DNA of 64,000 bases, taken from Pogostemon cablin (lineage: Eukaryota > Streptophyta > Magnoliopsida > Lamiales > Lamiaceae). The notes beneath the pieces were generated by a model, which searched no databases, was not told the origin of the DNA, and worked only from the letters and a program-made list of their open reading frames with translations. Position numbers and translations under genes: made by a program. Location of the stretch: the NCBI GenBank assembly GCA_023678885.1, contig CM043013.1:25266791-25330790 (forward strand). The letters run 5' to 3'. Within the stretch, counting starts at the first letter, position 1. Each line of letters begins with the position of its first letter. Positions 24,190 to 35,262 of the stretch are shown here, in pieces.

Positions 24190-27100
24190 ATGGCACTCAA
24201 CTCACTTTCTGTTATACTTAAAGAGCATAAACTTACTGGCACTAATTATGTTGACTGGAAGCGAAACATGGACATTGTTTTAACTGCTAAAGATTATATT
24301 TTTGTTCTCACTGAGGAATGTCCTCTGGCACCTACTAATGACTCTACCGAAGAGCAAAGAGTTGCTTATAATAGGTGGGTCAAAGCTGATAGGATGACTA
24401 AGTGCTACATTTTGGCTTCTATGTCAAATGTACTTCAAAGGCTTCTATGTCAAATGTACTTCAAACTCAATATCAAGCTATGGAGACCGCCTATGATATG
24501 ATGCATAATCTTAGGGAACTCTTCGGGCATCAGAGTCGTCCTACTAGGTCGAAGGGCATGTCCGTTCTAATGAACATCAAAATGGCTGAGAGCACTCCCG
24601 TAAGGGAGCATGTCCTTAGGATCATGGGCCAACTCAATGAGTTGGAAGTTCTTGGAGCTAAAATTGATGGGGAAACCCAGGTCGATATTATACTCCAAAG
24701 CTTGCCTAGGAGTTTTTAGCAGTTTTGCCTGAACTATGCTATGAACAAATATTTGTACACATTGGCGGAACTTCTGACAGAACTTATGGTAGCGGAAGAA
24801 CTGTTTTGTAGACCTCCTCAGGTTCATGCTGCTTAAAATGCTGCTCATCCTAGGCCGAGAGGCGGTAGGAAGAAGAAAAAGCAAGGAAATTCAGCACCGG
24901 TGAACCAAGTGAAAGCAAATGCTGGTGCGGTCAATAAGCCTAAAGGCAAGTGCTTCAAATGTAAGCAGTCGGGACACTACAAGGCTGACCGCCCTCTTCT
25001 GAAGGGGAACAGGAATGGTAAGTCTTTTATACTAGTTGTTGAATCATGTTTAGCGGTTGTATCTGCTGACACTTGGTGTGTAGATACGAGAGCCACTGAC
25101 CATGTCTATAATTCTTTGCAGGGGTTCCACCAAACCCAACAGCTTAGTGATGGGGAGATTACGATACTCATGGGAAATGCTACAAGAGTAGCAGCTATCA
25201 CAGTGGGAGATGTTTACTTATTTTTCAATAAGAATAAAACTCTTATTTTGAGGAATTGTCTTTATGTACCTCATTTTAGAAAGAATTTGATTTCGGTTTC
25301 TAAATTGTTTATGGATGGATATTCTGTTTCTTTTAATGACAAGGTTGTTATAAGGAAAGAATTATTATCTGTGATGGTGCATTAATAGATAATTTGTATA
25401 CTCTTAATCTAATTTCTCCCATGATGCAACAAATTGAAACGAATGATACATCTACTAATAAGAGAAAAGAACCTTCTAAAATGAACCAAACATATCTTTG
25501 GCATCTAAGACTAGGTCATATTAACTTGAGTATGATTCAAAGGTTGATAGCTGATGGACCTCTGAGTTCATTAGTAGTGGAAAATTATCCAACTTGCGAA
25601 TCCTGCTTGGAAGGTAAAATGATAAAAATGCCTTTTAAGGAAAAGGGGTATAGAGCCAAGGATCTGTTGGAACTGGTTCATTCTGATTTATGTGGTCCTA
25701 TATCTGTCCAGGCAAGAGGTGGTTATGAATATTTTGTCACTTTCATTGATGATTATTCTAGATACGAATATATTTATTTGATGCGCCGCAAGTCTGAGTG
25801 CTTTGATAAATTCAAAGAGTAAAAGGCTGATGTGGAAAAGCAACTTGGAAAATATATCAAGACACTACGATCTGATCGTGGTGGCGAATACCTCTTGGGA
25901 GAGTTTAGGAATTATTTATCAGAGAATGTGATTGAATCCCAATTGTCTGCACCGGGCACACCCCAGTAGAATGGTGTAGCGGAAAGAAGGAATAAGACTC
26001 TTATCGAAATGGTAAAATCAATGATGAGTTATTTGGAATTACCAAATTCGTTTTGAGGATACGCCTTAGAAACAGCGGCTTACATTCTAAACTTAGTACC
26101 TTCTAAATCAGTAACTTCCACACCCATTGAATTGTGGACTAAGCGAAAGCATAGTCTGAAACACTTTTGGATTTGGGGTGCTCCGAAACATGTGTTGAAA
26201 ATGGATACTGATAAGTTAGAGTCACGTACGAAAGTTTGTCTATTTGTAGGATATCCTAAAGGAACGAAGGGTGGTTTGTTTTATAATCCAAAGGACTAAA
26301 AGGTGATCGTTAGCACGAACACCAGATTTTTAGAAGAGGATTATGTAATGAACCACAAACCCATGAGTAAGATTGTTCTAGATGAAGTAAGAGTGGAAAC
26401 ACCAAACATAGTACCAACTGTATAAGAGGATATACCACAGGACACTGCACCACATGCCACACCTGATATACAATTGCCTGCGGAGCCTCATCATAGTGGG
26501 AGGATTATGAGACAACCGGATAGATTCATGGGATTGGGAGAGTCTTCTGACTTAGTCCCTGGTGAACATGAAATTGACCCATGGAATTACAACGAGGCAC
26601 TGCAAGATAAAGATGCTCAATTATGGCAAAACGAAATAAAATCTGAGATAGAATCCATGTATTCTAATCAAGTCTGGGAGCTTGTAGAACCACCCGATGG
26701 TTTAAAAACTATTGGATGCAAGTGGATCTATAAGAGAAAAAGAGGATCTGACGGTAAGGTGGAAACCTTTAAAGCAAGGCTTGTGGCTAAAGGATATACT
26801 CAGAAAGAAAGAATCGATTATTAGAAAACCTTCTCGCCTGTGGCCATGCTTAAGTCAATTCGGATTCTTTTGTCTATTGCTGCTCATATAGATTATGAGG
26901 TATGGCAAATGGATGTCAAGACAGCTTTCCTGAATAGAAGTCTTGAGGAAAACATCTATATAAAGCAACCAGAAGGATTCATTACAAAGGGCGAAGAGCA
27001 TCTTGTGTGCAAGCTTAAAAGGTCCATTTATGGATTGAAACAAGCTTCAAGATCATGGAACATCCATTTTGATGAGGTAATCCAATCGTATGGATTTATT

Positions 27101-28114
27101 CAATGTCCGGATGAATCATGTGTGTACAAGAAGTGTGACAGAAATGTAGTGGTATTTCTTGTACTCTACGTGGATGATATTCTGCTCATTGAAAATAATG
27201 TAAAGGTATTATCGGGCGTGAGGGTATGGTTGTCCAAGCAGTTTGAGATGAAGGACTTAGGAGAAGCCGGACATATTCTTGGGATCAAATTAATAAGGGA
27301 TCGTAAGAAAAGAATGTTGGGCTTATCCCAAACTTCATACATTGATACAATCCTGACTCATTTTAGCATGCAAGATTCCAAAAAAGGTTTTCTACCTTTC
27401 AGACATGGAATACCTCTATCTAAGGAAATGTGTCCAAAGACACAACAGGAAATAGAGGCAATAAAGCTGGTCCCTTATGCTTCGGTAGTAGGAAGCCTCA
27501 TGTATGCTATGCTATGTACGAGATCAGATATCTGTTATGCCGTTGGCATGGTCAGTAGGTATCAAAGTAATCCAGGACAAGGGTATTGGACTACGGTAAA
27601 GCATATTTTGAAGTACATGTGAAGGACTAGGGATTATGTGCTGGTTTACCGGGCAGATACTTTGTTACTTTTAGGTTATACTGATTCAGATTTCCAGTCA
27701 GATAAGGATGCTAGTAATATAGAGGAGTGTAAAGCAGAAATGCGTTGCAGACTCTACCATGGAAGCTAAATATGTAGCAGCCTCTAAGGCAGCTAAAGAA
27801 GCAGTATGGCTTAGGAACTTCTTAATGGACTTGGATGTGATTCTTGATTTGCCCAAAGCGATCACAATTTATTGTGATAACAGTGGTGCAGTAGCAAACT
27901 CGAAGGAACCACGAGCCCATAAGGTGAGTAAATACATTGAGCGCAGTACCACCTAATACGAGACATCGTTAAAAGAGAAGAGGTCGTTGTCGCTAAGATT
28001 ACATCAGAGGATAACCTGGCTGATCCTTTTACTAAGAGCCTTCCAGCGAAAGAGTTCGATGGGCATGTAGAAGGAATGGGGATTAGATGCGTGTCAGCAG
28101 ATATGGCGGTGTAG
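24190..28114 (+). pseudogene. gag-pol: Ty1/copia gag-pol polyprotein, copia-1 (decayed)
   Basis: Gag starts at 24190 with a UBN2-type domain (KLTGTNYVDWKRNMD). A 26-bp tandem duplication at 24414-24465 shifts the frame, and a stop follows at 24718. The zinc knuckle near 24950 reads CFKCKQSGHYKAD then Arg where the last Cys belongs. The protease motif reads VDTRATDH, with the catalytic Gly replaced by Arg. Integrase follows: HLRLGH...CESC zinc finger near 25500-25610, HSDLCGP and IDDYSR core, with stops at 25820, 25966 and 26056. RT is largely readable (26474-27622) with an intact YVDD at about 27168. RNase H (27623-27956) has lost a segment between SDKDASN and EECKAEM. Order gag-PR-IN-RT-RH is the copia order. 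It is inactive but long stretches are readable. Confidence 0.93.
24414..24465 (+). repeat. 26-bp tandem duplication in copia-1 gag
   Basis: Two identical copies starting GGCTTCTATGTCAAATG at 24414-24439 and 24440-24465. 26 is not a multiple of 3, so the duplication breaks the gag frame. Confidence 0.95.
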
Positions 28115-28125
28115 TCTTTTAGTAT

Positions 28126-28136
28126 AAGTGGGAGAT
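28126..28136 (+). other. Polypurine tract of copia-1
   Basis: AAGTGGGAGAT directly before the 3' LTR at 28137. It primes plus-strand DNA synthesis in copia elements. Confidence 0.85.
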
Positions 28137-29342
28137 TGTTAGATTTGTATACTAAAAGCCTTGCTTTTGTATTGAATGATGTTTTAAAAATTTTATTTGA
28201 AATGAGAATCATATGATCAAATATTTTGCATATTATAAATTGTTTATTTATATATTTGTGCAAAAGTCCATTTACTTTATACTGTAGATAATATATTATG
28301 CGACAACACGCGGAAGATCATATTATCAGTTTCCTTATAAAGTATAAACAGATGCTCACAACCGAGATAGACGGGGACTATCTATCAGGATGGTTGTAAT
28401 GTGGTTTGATATTAGTTTGACTTGACTATAAAATCACGTTAGTGCACTTAGCGTGTATTGAGCAGGACCGCTTGAGATCGTTTGACTTGTACTGTCTATA
28501 TAGGAGAACTTGATCTCAGTTATTATGGATGTTCGTGCTCTTAATCCCTATACAACAACCTCGACACGTAGGGCAGTATGTATTTTTTTGATTCATTAAT
28601 GAGTGAGATTTACATGTATTAAAAATCAACAAACTCGGTGAGTTGGGAAGTAGTGTTGTTTCTATGGTGTGCTGTTGATTGTAGAAGGAATTCGTGTCCA
28701 ACTTAGGTTGATGATGTCCCCTTGAGGAGCTTATAAGTTTTATCTTGTAAATCTTGCAAGTGGATTAATTCCGGCATGATAATAAGGTTGAGTGGTACTA
28801 CTCTCGGATGAGAAATTAATTAATAGAGTTGTCAGTAACTTAATTAATTAATGGACATTGTATATCTTAAACATGGGGAGACTGTCGGGATCATAATAAG
28901 AAGGAGCCCAAAATATAATTTTGGGATTGGATGGGTAGTGCAGTAATAATATTTTAGTGGACTATATTATTATTATTGGATTTAATTATAAGCTTTGGGC
29001 TAAGCTTGGTTAATTAAATCTAATTGAGGCCCAATCCAAATTTTCCTCCAGGTCCCTGCTGTAGCCCAATAAATAAGTCATCTCAACTTCTGGAAACCTA
29101 CATCCTGTGCCATTTTTGAGGTGAGAAAAGGAGAGAAGCAGATTGAGAGAATCCTGCAGATTGTTGCCCACACAACATCAGGATTAGACTTGGGTCATAC
29201 AGCAGAAGATCAAGAGGTGATTCACTACTAATCATCCTCTACATCAACCCTGAAGAAAGGTAAACTTTAATTTTACTTCTGTTGTTATTGTTTACTGGTT
29301 TCCTAACGGATCACACTGAGCCAAACGATCCAATAGCCAACA
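28137..29342 (+). repeat. 3' LTR of copia-1
   Basis: 1,206 bp pair of 21021-22224, ending CCAACA before the CTATC target duplication. Confidence 0.93.
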
Positions 29343-29988
29343 CTATCAGTATCAATTATTTTCCATGCAGTGAGTACTCTAACCCTATATGATCTCCCTT
29401 TATAAGTACTATGAAGTTATACTCTTTATCGTACTTATTAACCCGAATATTATTCAATTAACAAGTATTTACATAAGATAATTCTAATAAGACTTCGGAA
29501 TCTCTTCACTTAGAATTATAACATGTAATCCTGCTCAGCTGTGAATGCACTCAATCAACAACCAAGATATGTATTCAGACTGTACATAACAGTTAATGAT
29601 GCACAAAACGACTGCGAGTATGAATTTAAAAAGCGCAATCTTATATAGACCACAAGTAGTGTTGTACGGAGTTTACACATGAAAGACAAATTAACTCATA
29701 AAACCTTCATAACTCTAGAACTACCGAAGCGGTTCTAGCCCATGATTGATCTAGGAACAATCGTGGTGGTTGGTAGGATCTTACCCATAGTCTTAAAAAG
29801 TACAAGATAAATTAAGAAGCAAAGCAAACCCTAGATACAGGTGCCATCGCGACTCTCTCCATCTTGAATCTTCACTTGATTCTCACTTGGTTCAACAGAC
29901 GAACCTCTCTCCACAACTCCTTAGATGCTGGTAGGATTTTGGTGATGGGTGATAATTAAATGGTGATCAATCTCCTGCGAAAACTCTT

Positions 29989-29996
29989 CTTTTATA
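29989..29996 (-). promoter_or_regulatory. TATA box of the B LTR
   Basis: TATAAAAG on the minus strand, the same sequence and place as in the A LTR. Confidence 0.6.
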
Positions 29997-30089
29997 CTTG
30001 TAAACTCTCCTTACGGGCCTTGGATGTGCTTCTTGAGTGAACACACACAAAGAAGGTGTAAAAATACAAATATGGTAAGTTCCAACGCC

Positions 30090-30390
30090 TCAGTTTGACC
30101 AATAAGCCTGGTCGAATCATCCTTAGCTGGTCGAAACCCCATGTTGAATCGACCTGAAAATTGGTTGCAGTTTCCGAATTCAACCAGAATCTAGGTCGAA
30201 TCACATACTCTCTGGTCGAACTGCAAGTGCTTCCCTTCAGGCTTCTGGTTCGACCAAATTGCTTGGTTGAACCACAATATCATGGTCGAACTGCACTCTC
30301 GGCGCTTCTTCTCAACTTGTTCGACCATAGGTGCTGGTCGAACCATCACCTTCTTGGCCGAACCAAGCACCTGCTTGGTCTAATCGAACC
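30090..30390. repeat. TTCGACC/GGTCGAA array in the U3 of B
   Basis: Dense heptamers in both orientations within 300 bp, about 95 bp upstream of the TATA box. Confidence 0.9.
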
Positions 30391-30580
30391 TCTGAATGTA
30401 TTTTTTCTAGATTCGATCACTTCTAACTTGTTTTTCTTCGAAAATCAACTCAAATAGCCTTAAAGACACTTGATTCGTGACTTTCCACAATATATATCAA
30501 TTCATATTGAATTACAATCATCAAACACACCATTATTACATGAATCTGGGCTCAAAATACATGAATTTACACACTCGTCA

Positions 30581-31239
30581 CTAGGTTATTGATTGAGTGT
30601 GTTCACTACTGAGCAGGATTACATGTTATGATTCTAAGTGAAGGGATTTCGATATCTCATTAGAACTATCTTACATAAATATTTGCTAATTGAATTGAAT
30701 TCGGGTTAGTAAGTAGGATAAAGAGGATAATTATATAGTACCTATAAAGGGCGATCATATCGGGTTAGAGTACTTAGTGCACGGGAAATAATTAATACTT
30801 ATAGTACCTACAAAGGGGGGTGTAATTATGTTCTTGCTCCGAGGAGCTTCACACGTGTTACACGCATGCTTGCTTGTGTCTATAGAGTAAACATGTATGG
30901 TTTAGTGAGCATTCATATTCCACAAGGCAGAGTCGGACATTGACATACGGAAAGGAGAATAACTAGTGAAATTGGATGGCCCGAAGAGCTACCTATCTTC
31001 TCACTTATTCACTTTTATTCAATCTCTATTGTTTATCTATTTTCATTGTTCTTTTAATTATTTGTTATTAGCTACTTAATTATCACAACCTTATTTCCAT
31101 AATAGTCTTAGAAAGTTAGAATATAATTAAATTAATAGTAATCCGTTCTTTGAGTTCGATGATCACTTGGTCGCTTATCAAAACTACAATAGCATCATTC
31201 ACACTTGGGGATTAATATTGTGTGTTGAGAAAATGCTCA
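30581..31239 (+). mobile_element. 5' LTR of element C, promoter-distal part only
   Basis: It starts abruptly at a point that aligns inside the B LTR (reverse complement of 29400-29590) and ends AAATGCTCA. The U3 with its array and TATA box is missing and should lie left of element B, outside the window. Confidence 0.85.
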
Positions 31240-31248
31240 TCAAGTTCT

Positions 31249-31266
31249 TGGCACTGTTGTCGGGGA
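31249..31266 (+). other. Primer binding site of element C (tRNA-Asp-like)
   Basis: TGGCACTGTTGTCGGGGA, a decayed match to the complement of the tRNA-Asp 3' end, 9 nt after the LTR. Confidence 0.75.
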
Positions 31267-31354
31267 CGACATTAGTAATTAGTTTATTATTTCTAGTTAA
31301 TTGAGACTATTTTATTCTTGTCTTGATTTTCTAACGCTTATTTTTCTTAGGTGT

Positions 31355-33476
31355 ATGCACACTAGATCAAAGGTAGGAGAGTTAGCACCTTTTATTCCTG
31401 AGATCGGTGCGTAATCGAGAAAGAAGAAGAAGAAGAAGAAGAAGAACAGGAACAAGAAAGTAGAACCAACTGAAGCTCTTAATCTGGGAGTTGAAGTTGA
31501 CGAGATGAACTCGCAAGCGACTGAAACTGCAACTGACATTAATTTGGATGCAGAAACAGTCAACATGGTGACAAATCCAGATAATCTGGCCATCCGTGAA
31601 GTCTTTAAGACTAATGGAGGAGGCACTACAGAGCTGTTAGGAGCAAGGGGACTGGAGCTGATTTTGATCTTCACCCTGCTTTGATCAGCATGATTGAAAG
31701 GAGTCCCTTTTTTGGGGAAACCTTTGAAGATCCTCAGCAGCATCTGAATAAGTTCCTTTGTTATGCATGCACACAAAAAGATGCAGGAGCTCATGAGGAT
31801 GCAAGGAGGATTATTTTGTTTATGTTCTTGCTTACTGAAAGGGCGAGAGATTGGTATGATACTTTAAATGCTGTTGATTGTACTACATGGGAGCAATTGA
31901 AATTGAAATTCTTGGAGCGATACATGCCACCTTCCAAGGTGTTAAAGATGAAATAAGAAATTAATCAATTTGCTATCAATAGTAATGAGAAGTTTCATGA
32001 GACCTGGAACAGATTCAAGGACATGCTGAGAAGGTGTCTATAGCATGGGCTATCTAAAGCTCAATACATCAGCATATTTTACAACGGATTGGACTGTGAT
32101 TTTTAAGTTTTACTAGATGCTTCATTGAATGGAGCATTGCTTACAAAGTCATCTGTTGAGGCCGAAAAGCTTTTTGAGGATATTTTGATGAATTCAAGAG
32201 ATTGGCCGACTGACAGAGTGAGAGACACTTATCTTCTTAGAAAAGTAGCACAAGTGGAGCACACTATGGTGAAGTCGAGTAGAAAAAATGAGATCGTCTC
32301 TAGTTTGGCTAATATCAACAAACTACTTGAGTCTCAGCAAAAGCAGATTACTGACATAGCTCAGCGAGTACCAATTATACATGATGTTTGTAATGAAGGA
32401 GCTAGCCAAGAGGAATTGGAAGAGACGAACTATGCCATGGGTCAAAGTATTCAAGGAACGAGGTTCCAAAATCAAGAAAACCAGAATTACCAAGGGAACT
32501 ACAACAATCGTTGTCCCCTGAGTAATTATCAACAACCAAGGAGGCTAGAATTTTCATGAAGAGATCCTAATTCAGCAATACAATCTCCTAGTGGTGTTGA
32601 TCCGGGTGCGGTGCTAAGGTCGAAGAAGGAAAACCTAGTTTTGAGGATACGGTGAAAAGGTACATGGCAAGAAATGATGCAAGAGTGGATCTCTTAGAGG
32701 CAAAGCTAGAGTCAAAGATAGATGCAAATCATGAGGATATATCAAAGCAAATAAAGGACTTGATGTTGTTGATGGGGCAGATGGCCGGGAGTGTGAACCA
32801 ATTGACACAAACTGTTGAGAAGGGTAAGTTCCCATCTCAAAGTATAGCAAACTCGAAGCAGTCCAATGCCATTACATTGAGGTCTGGAATGCAGTATGAG
32901 GGACCAATGAAGCCAAAAATAAGTTCAGATGCTATAGGAGCTTGATTCGACCTCGATTCAACCAAAACAGATTATCGAACTGAGCAAATGAGGCCGAACC
33001 AGTCATCTGGGCAACCTCCGGAGAGCCCAGCCGATCGATTCAATAAAAACCAATATTGTTCGACCAAACCTGTTGGTCGAACCATGGTCGAATCGCCCTA
33101 TCCAGAGCACCTTATTCTTTCAGAATCACGGTTCAACCATGATCATCATGGTTCGACCTACCCTGTTGGTCGAATCGTGGTAGAACCGGCCTGTTCGGGA
33201 GAAAAAACACTTTCAGACACTCAGTTTGACCACTACTCACCTGGTTCGACCAGCATCCTTGGTCGAACCACATCGTTCTGCACCATTTTGCACGTCGAAT
33301 GCTTTATATGAAGTTGATGCCACTCCAATACCTTCCAAAGAGTAGAATACTAAGATTATAGCAGAAAAGAAATGGGAAAAAGCAAAGAGATTGAGAGCCG
33401 AGAAGGACAAAATGGAGAAAGTGGAACGTAATGAATGGGGAATTCCCAAAACAAAGATTCCCCCTCCGTTTCCTTT
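31355..33476 (+). pseudogene. gag: Element C gag and start of protease region (part 1 of gag-pol)
   Basis: ATG at 31355 follows TTTTTCTTAGGTGT, as in A. An early stop at 31412 precedes a long Lys run. A frameshift near 31650 separates this from the readable gag block 31681-31956 (SPFFGETFEDPQQHLNKF). Stops near 31956 and 32105 precede a readable block to 32559 (DRVRDTYLLRKVAQVEH), then another frameshift before 32652-32945, which ends at the shared ITLRSGMQYEGP block. The motif-array linker follows, and then KRLRAEKDK...PPPFPFE, where element D cuts the frame at 33476. The C-terminal gag segment matches A, B and D. Confidence 0.88.
32943..33270. repeat. TTCGACC/GGTCGAA array inside the C gag-protease linker
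   Basis: Dense heptamers. The clearest unit is a 10-bp stem GTTCGACCAA / TTGGTCGAAC with a 5-nt loop at 33058-33082. Similar units recur 100 bp later (TTCGACCTACCCTGTTGGTCGAA region). Confidence 0.92.
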
Positions 33477-35225
33477 TGAACTTAGCCGCATTTCTAGTGA
33501 AATGTCAAGAGTAAGTGTACTCTATCGCTGTTGTATACGCGTGACCAAGTGCAAAATTTATAGTATTGTCGTCCCAAGGGAAAAGGTAAACTCAAGTTGT
33601 ATCCGGATTTTCCATTGATTTATGTTTTGTAAGGATTATCAAGATAAGGTTTTGATTTAAGAACTATGATTACTCTATCAATTAACTAATGAACTAGACA
33701 AGCAACTAATTATAACAAATATCAATCAAATCAAGTAGCAAGATGAGATGGAATGGATGAAGTGTATCTAAGAAGAGAGCAAGGCTAGCAACATCATGGT
33801 CAAGGTCTTATGTAGACTTCTCACTCACTCAAGCATTGATGACTTTCAAGTTATGATACTAAGGGCAATCACAATTGTACCCCTAACCCCTATGGCCAAG
33901 GTGATTAGGTTCTCAACTCTTTTACAAGTTTAAATCTCCTAAGATTGTCTTACTCTCAATTCCCTCATGGGTACTATGATCATAAGTTGGTTCCCCTCAC
34001 TAGTTCATCACTAATGTTCTATCATGAGGTTCTAAGCACTTGGAGGGAATGGCTTTCCTCCCCTCATACTAACCAAGTCACCTAATACAATCAATGATTC
34101 AATTAAACCACCACACATAATATTGGAATGGCCATCCTAACACTATGCATAGAGAATTTAACCACACACATCATGCATCAAATGAGAATAAGCATTCATG
34201 ATAGAAAGTAATCATAACAATCAATTCATCAAGCTTTAATAGTGCAAAAATCTACATATTTCCTAACCAATCATATTGCTAGCCTCACTTGAGGACTAGC
34301 CACAAATATTCATTGCCAATTGGCTACAATCCAATACAAGCTCCATATGAGCAATATAATGAAGAAAGTAGCAAAATAAAAGAGATTGATCTTCCCCTTA
34401 AAGGTAGACTCCTTCTTCCTTGATCATGCCAAATTCTTCAAACAAATATGATTTTCTCTTCTTAGATGATGGAATGGATGGATGTATGGATGGATTTATG
34501 AAGATCAAGGTGAATTGATGGATTTAGATGGTGTAGATGGATTGTGGATCTAGTGTGTGAGGAAATGTGGTGTGGATTGTGTGTAACTGCTCTCAATCTG
34601 ATCTAATGTGAATCTCCCTTTCAATTTCGCACCAATCATGGTTTTATATCACTTATGGACCTTCTAGAAGCTTCCGGAACATTCTGAAATTTTCACAGGA
34701 TTTTGCACCTACACGGCCCGTGCTGCAGTACACGGCCCGTGTAGGGCACACCTACTTCGGCGTTTTTGTGCGTGCTTCCGGACACGGCTCGAGCTGCAAT
34801 ACACGGCCTTGATCATGGCCGTGCAGCACTTTTTGATGATAATACACGGCTTCTTCTTACAGGGCCGAGCTCCGCACACGGGGCGTGCAGCAGCGCACGG
34901 CCCGTGCACCAGCGCACGGCCGAATCTCTGGCCGAGCAGCGTGTTCTGATGACATTACACGGCCAGCTGCTACAGGGCCGTGTTCTGCGTACGGCCCGTG
35001 CAGCTGCATGGCCTATTCTTCGTCTCCCTTTCGCTCCCGACTCTATTTTTGTCCGTTCCATGACCTGTTTTACACATATTTAAGCTCATTTACACAATTC
35101 TATCAGTTCGTACCACTTTCCTCAAAATAACAATAACTCCACCAAACTTAACATAAATACGGATAAAAACATCCGAAAATACACACATAAAGACACTAAA
35201 ACCTAGGTGAAAATGACGACAATCA
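33477..35225 (-). repeat. 3' LTR of element D
   Basis: 1,749 bp, TG...CA ends. It carries the CACGGCC array (34714-35018) and a TATAAAA box (34642-34648, minus). It has one extra 19-bp motif unit relative to the 5' LTR. Confidence 0.95.
34714..35018. repeat. ACACGGCC/GGCCGTGT array in the D 3' LTR
   Basis: More than ten copies or one-off variants in both orientations in 305 bp, about 70 bp upstream of the TATA box. Out-of-frame ORFs on both strands here simply reflect the high GC content. Confidence 0.92.
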
Positions 35226-35262
35226 ACCCCCAAACTTAAAGTGTTGTTCGTCCTCGAACAAC
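35226..35262 (-). other. 3' polypurine tract of D with adjacent hairpin
   Basis: Minus strand TTTAAGTTTGGGGGT abuts the LTR. Beside it GTTGTTCG (35243-35250) and CGAACAAC (35255-35262) form a perfect 8-bp stem with a TCCT loop. The PPT primes plus-strand synthesis. The hairpin role is unknown. Confidence 0.85.

Larger units (their letters stand above)
21021..29342 (+). mobile_element. Copia-1: full-length Ty1/copia retrotransposon
   Basis: LTRs at 21021-22224 and 28137-29342 start TGTTAGATTTG and end with ACA. Target duplication CTATC at 21016-21020 and 29343-29347. The joined flank reads as an uninterrupted B LTR, as in A at 11480. PBS, gag-pol and PPT are in plus orientation. The LTRs differ by about 4 percent by eye, so it is older than D and copia-2. 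Confidence 0.95.
12338..30580 (-). mobile_element. Element B: Athila-like Ty3/gypsy retrotransposon, interrupted three times
   Basis: Minus strand: 5' LTR (30580-20578, split by copia-1), PBS, gag-pol pseudogene (split by a copia solo LTR), spacer, then the first exon of the 3' ORF and the start of its intron. There it is cut by element A at 12337/12338. The rest should lie left of A, outside the window. Its outer right end (ACACTCGTCA at 30571-30580) falls inside the 5' LTR of C. CTAGG (30581-30585) is the expected target duplication. Confidence 0.85.
20578..30580 (-). mobile_element. 5' LTR of element B, split by copia-1
   Basis: LTR parts are 20578-21020 and 29348-30580 (about 1,676 bp in total), separated by copia-1. 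The inner terminus is mutated from TG to TA. The outer part holds a U3 motif array and a TATA box. It contains the 260-bp segment that A's LTR lacks (about 29440-29700). Confidence 0.85.

Noticed and set aside
31414..31444. AAG repeat as an independent microsatellite
   Set aside because: It corresponds to the Lys run near the gag N-terminus that is also present in A, so it is part of the gene.
33472..33476. Same target duplication (CCTTT) for D and copia-3
   Set aside because: Different element classes and different target sequences; a five-base match is likely by chance.
34766..35130. ORFs of 80-105 codons across the CACGGCC arrays (also 47260-47668)
   Set aside because: They fall in the U3 of the D LTRs on both strands and consist of translated motif repeats.
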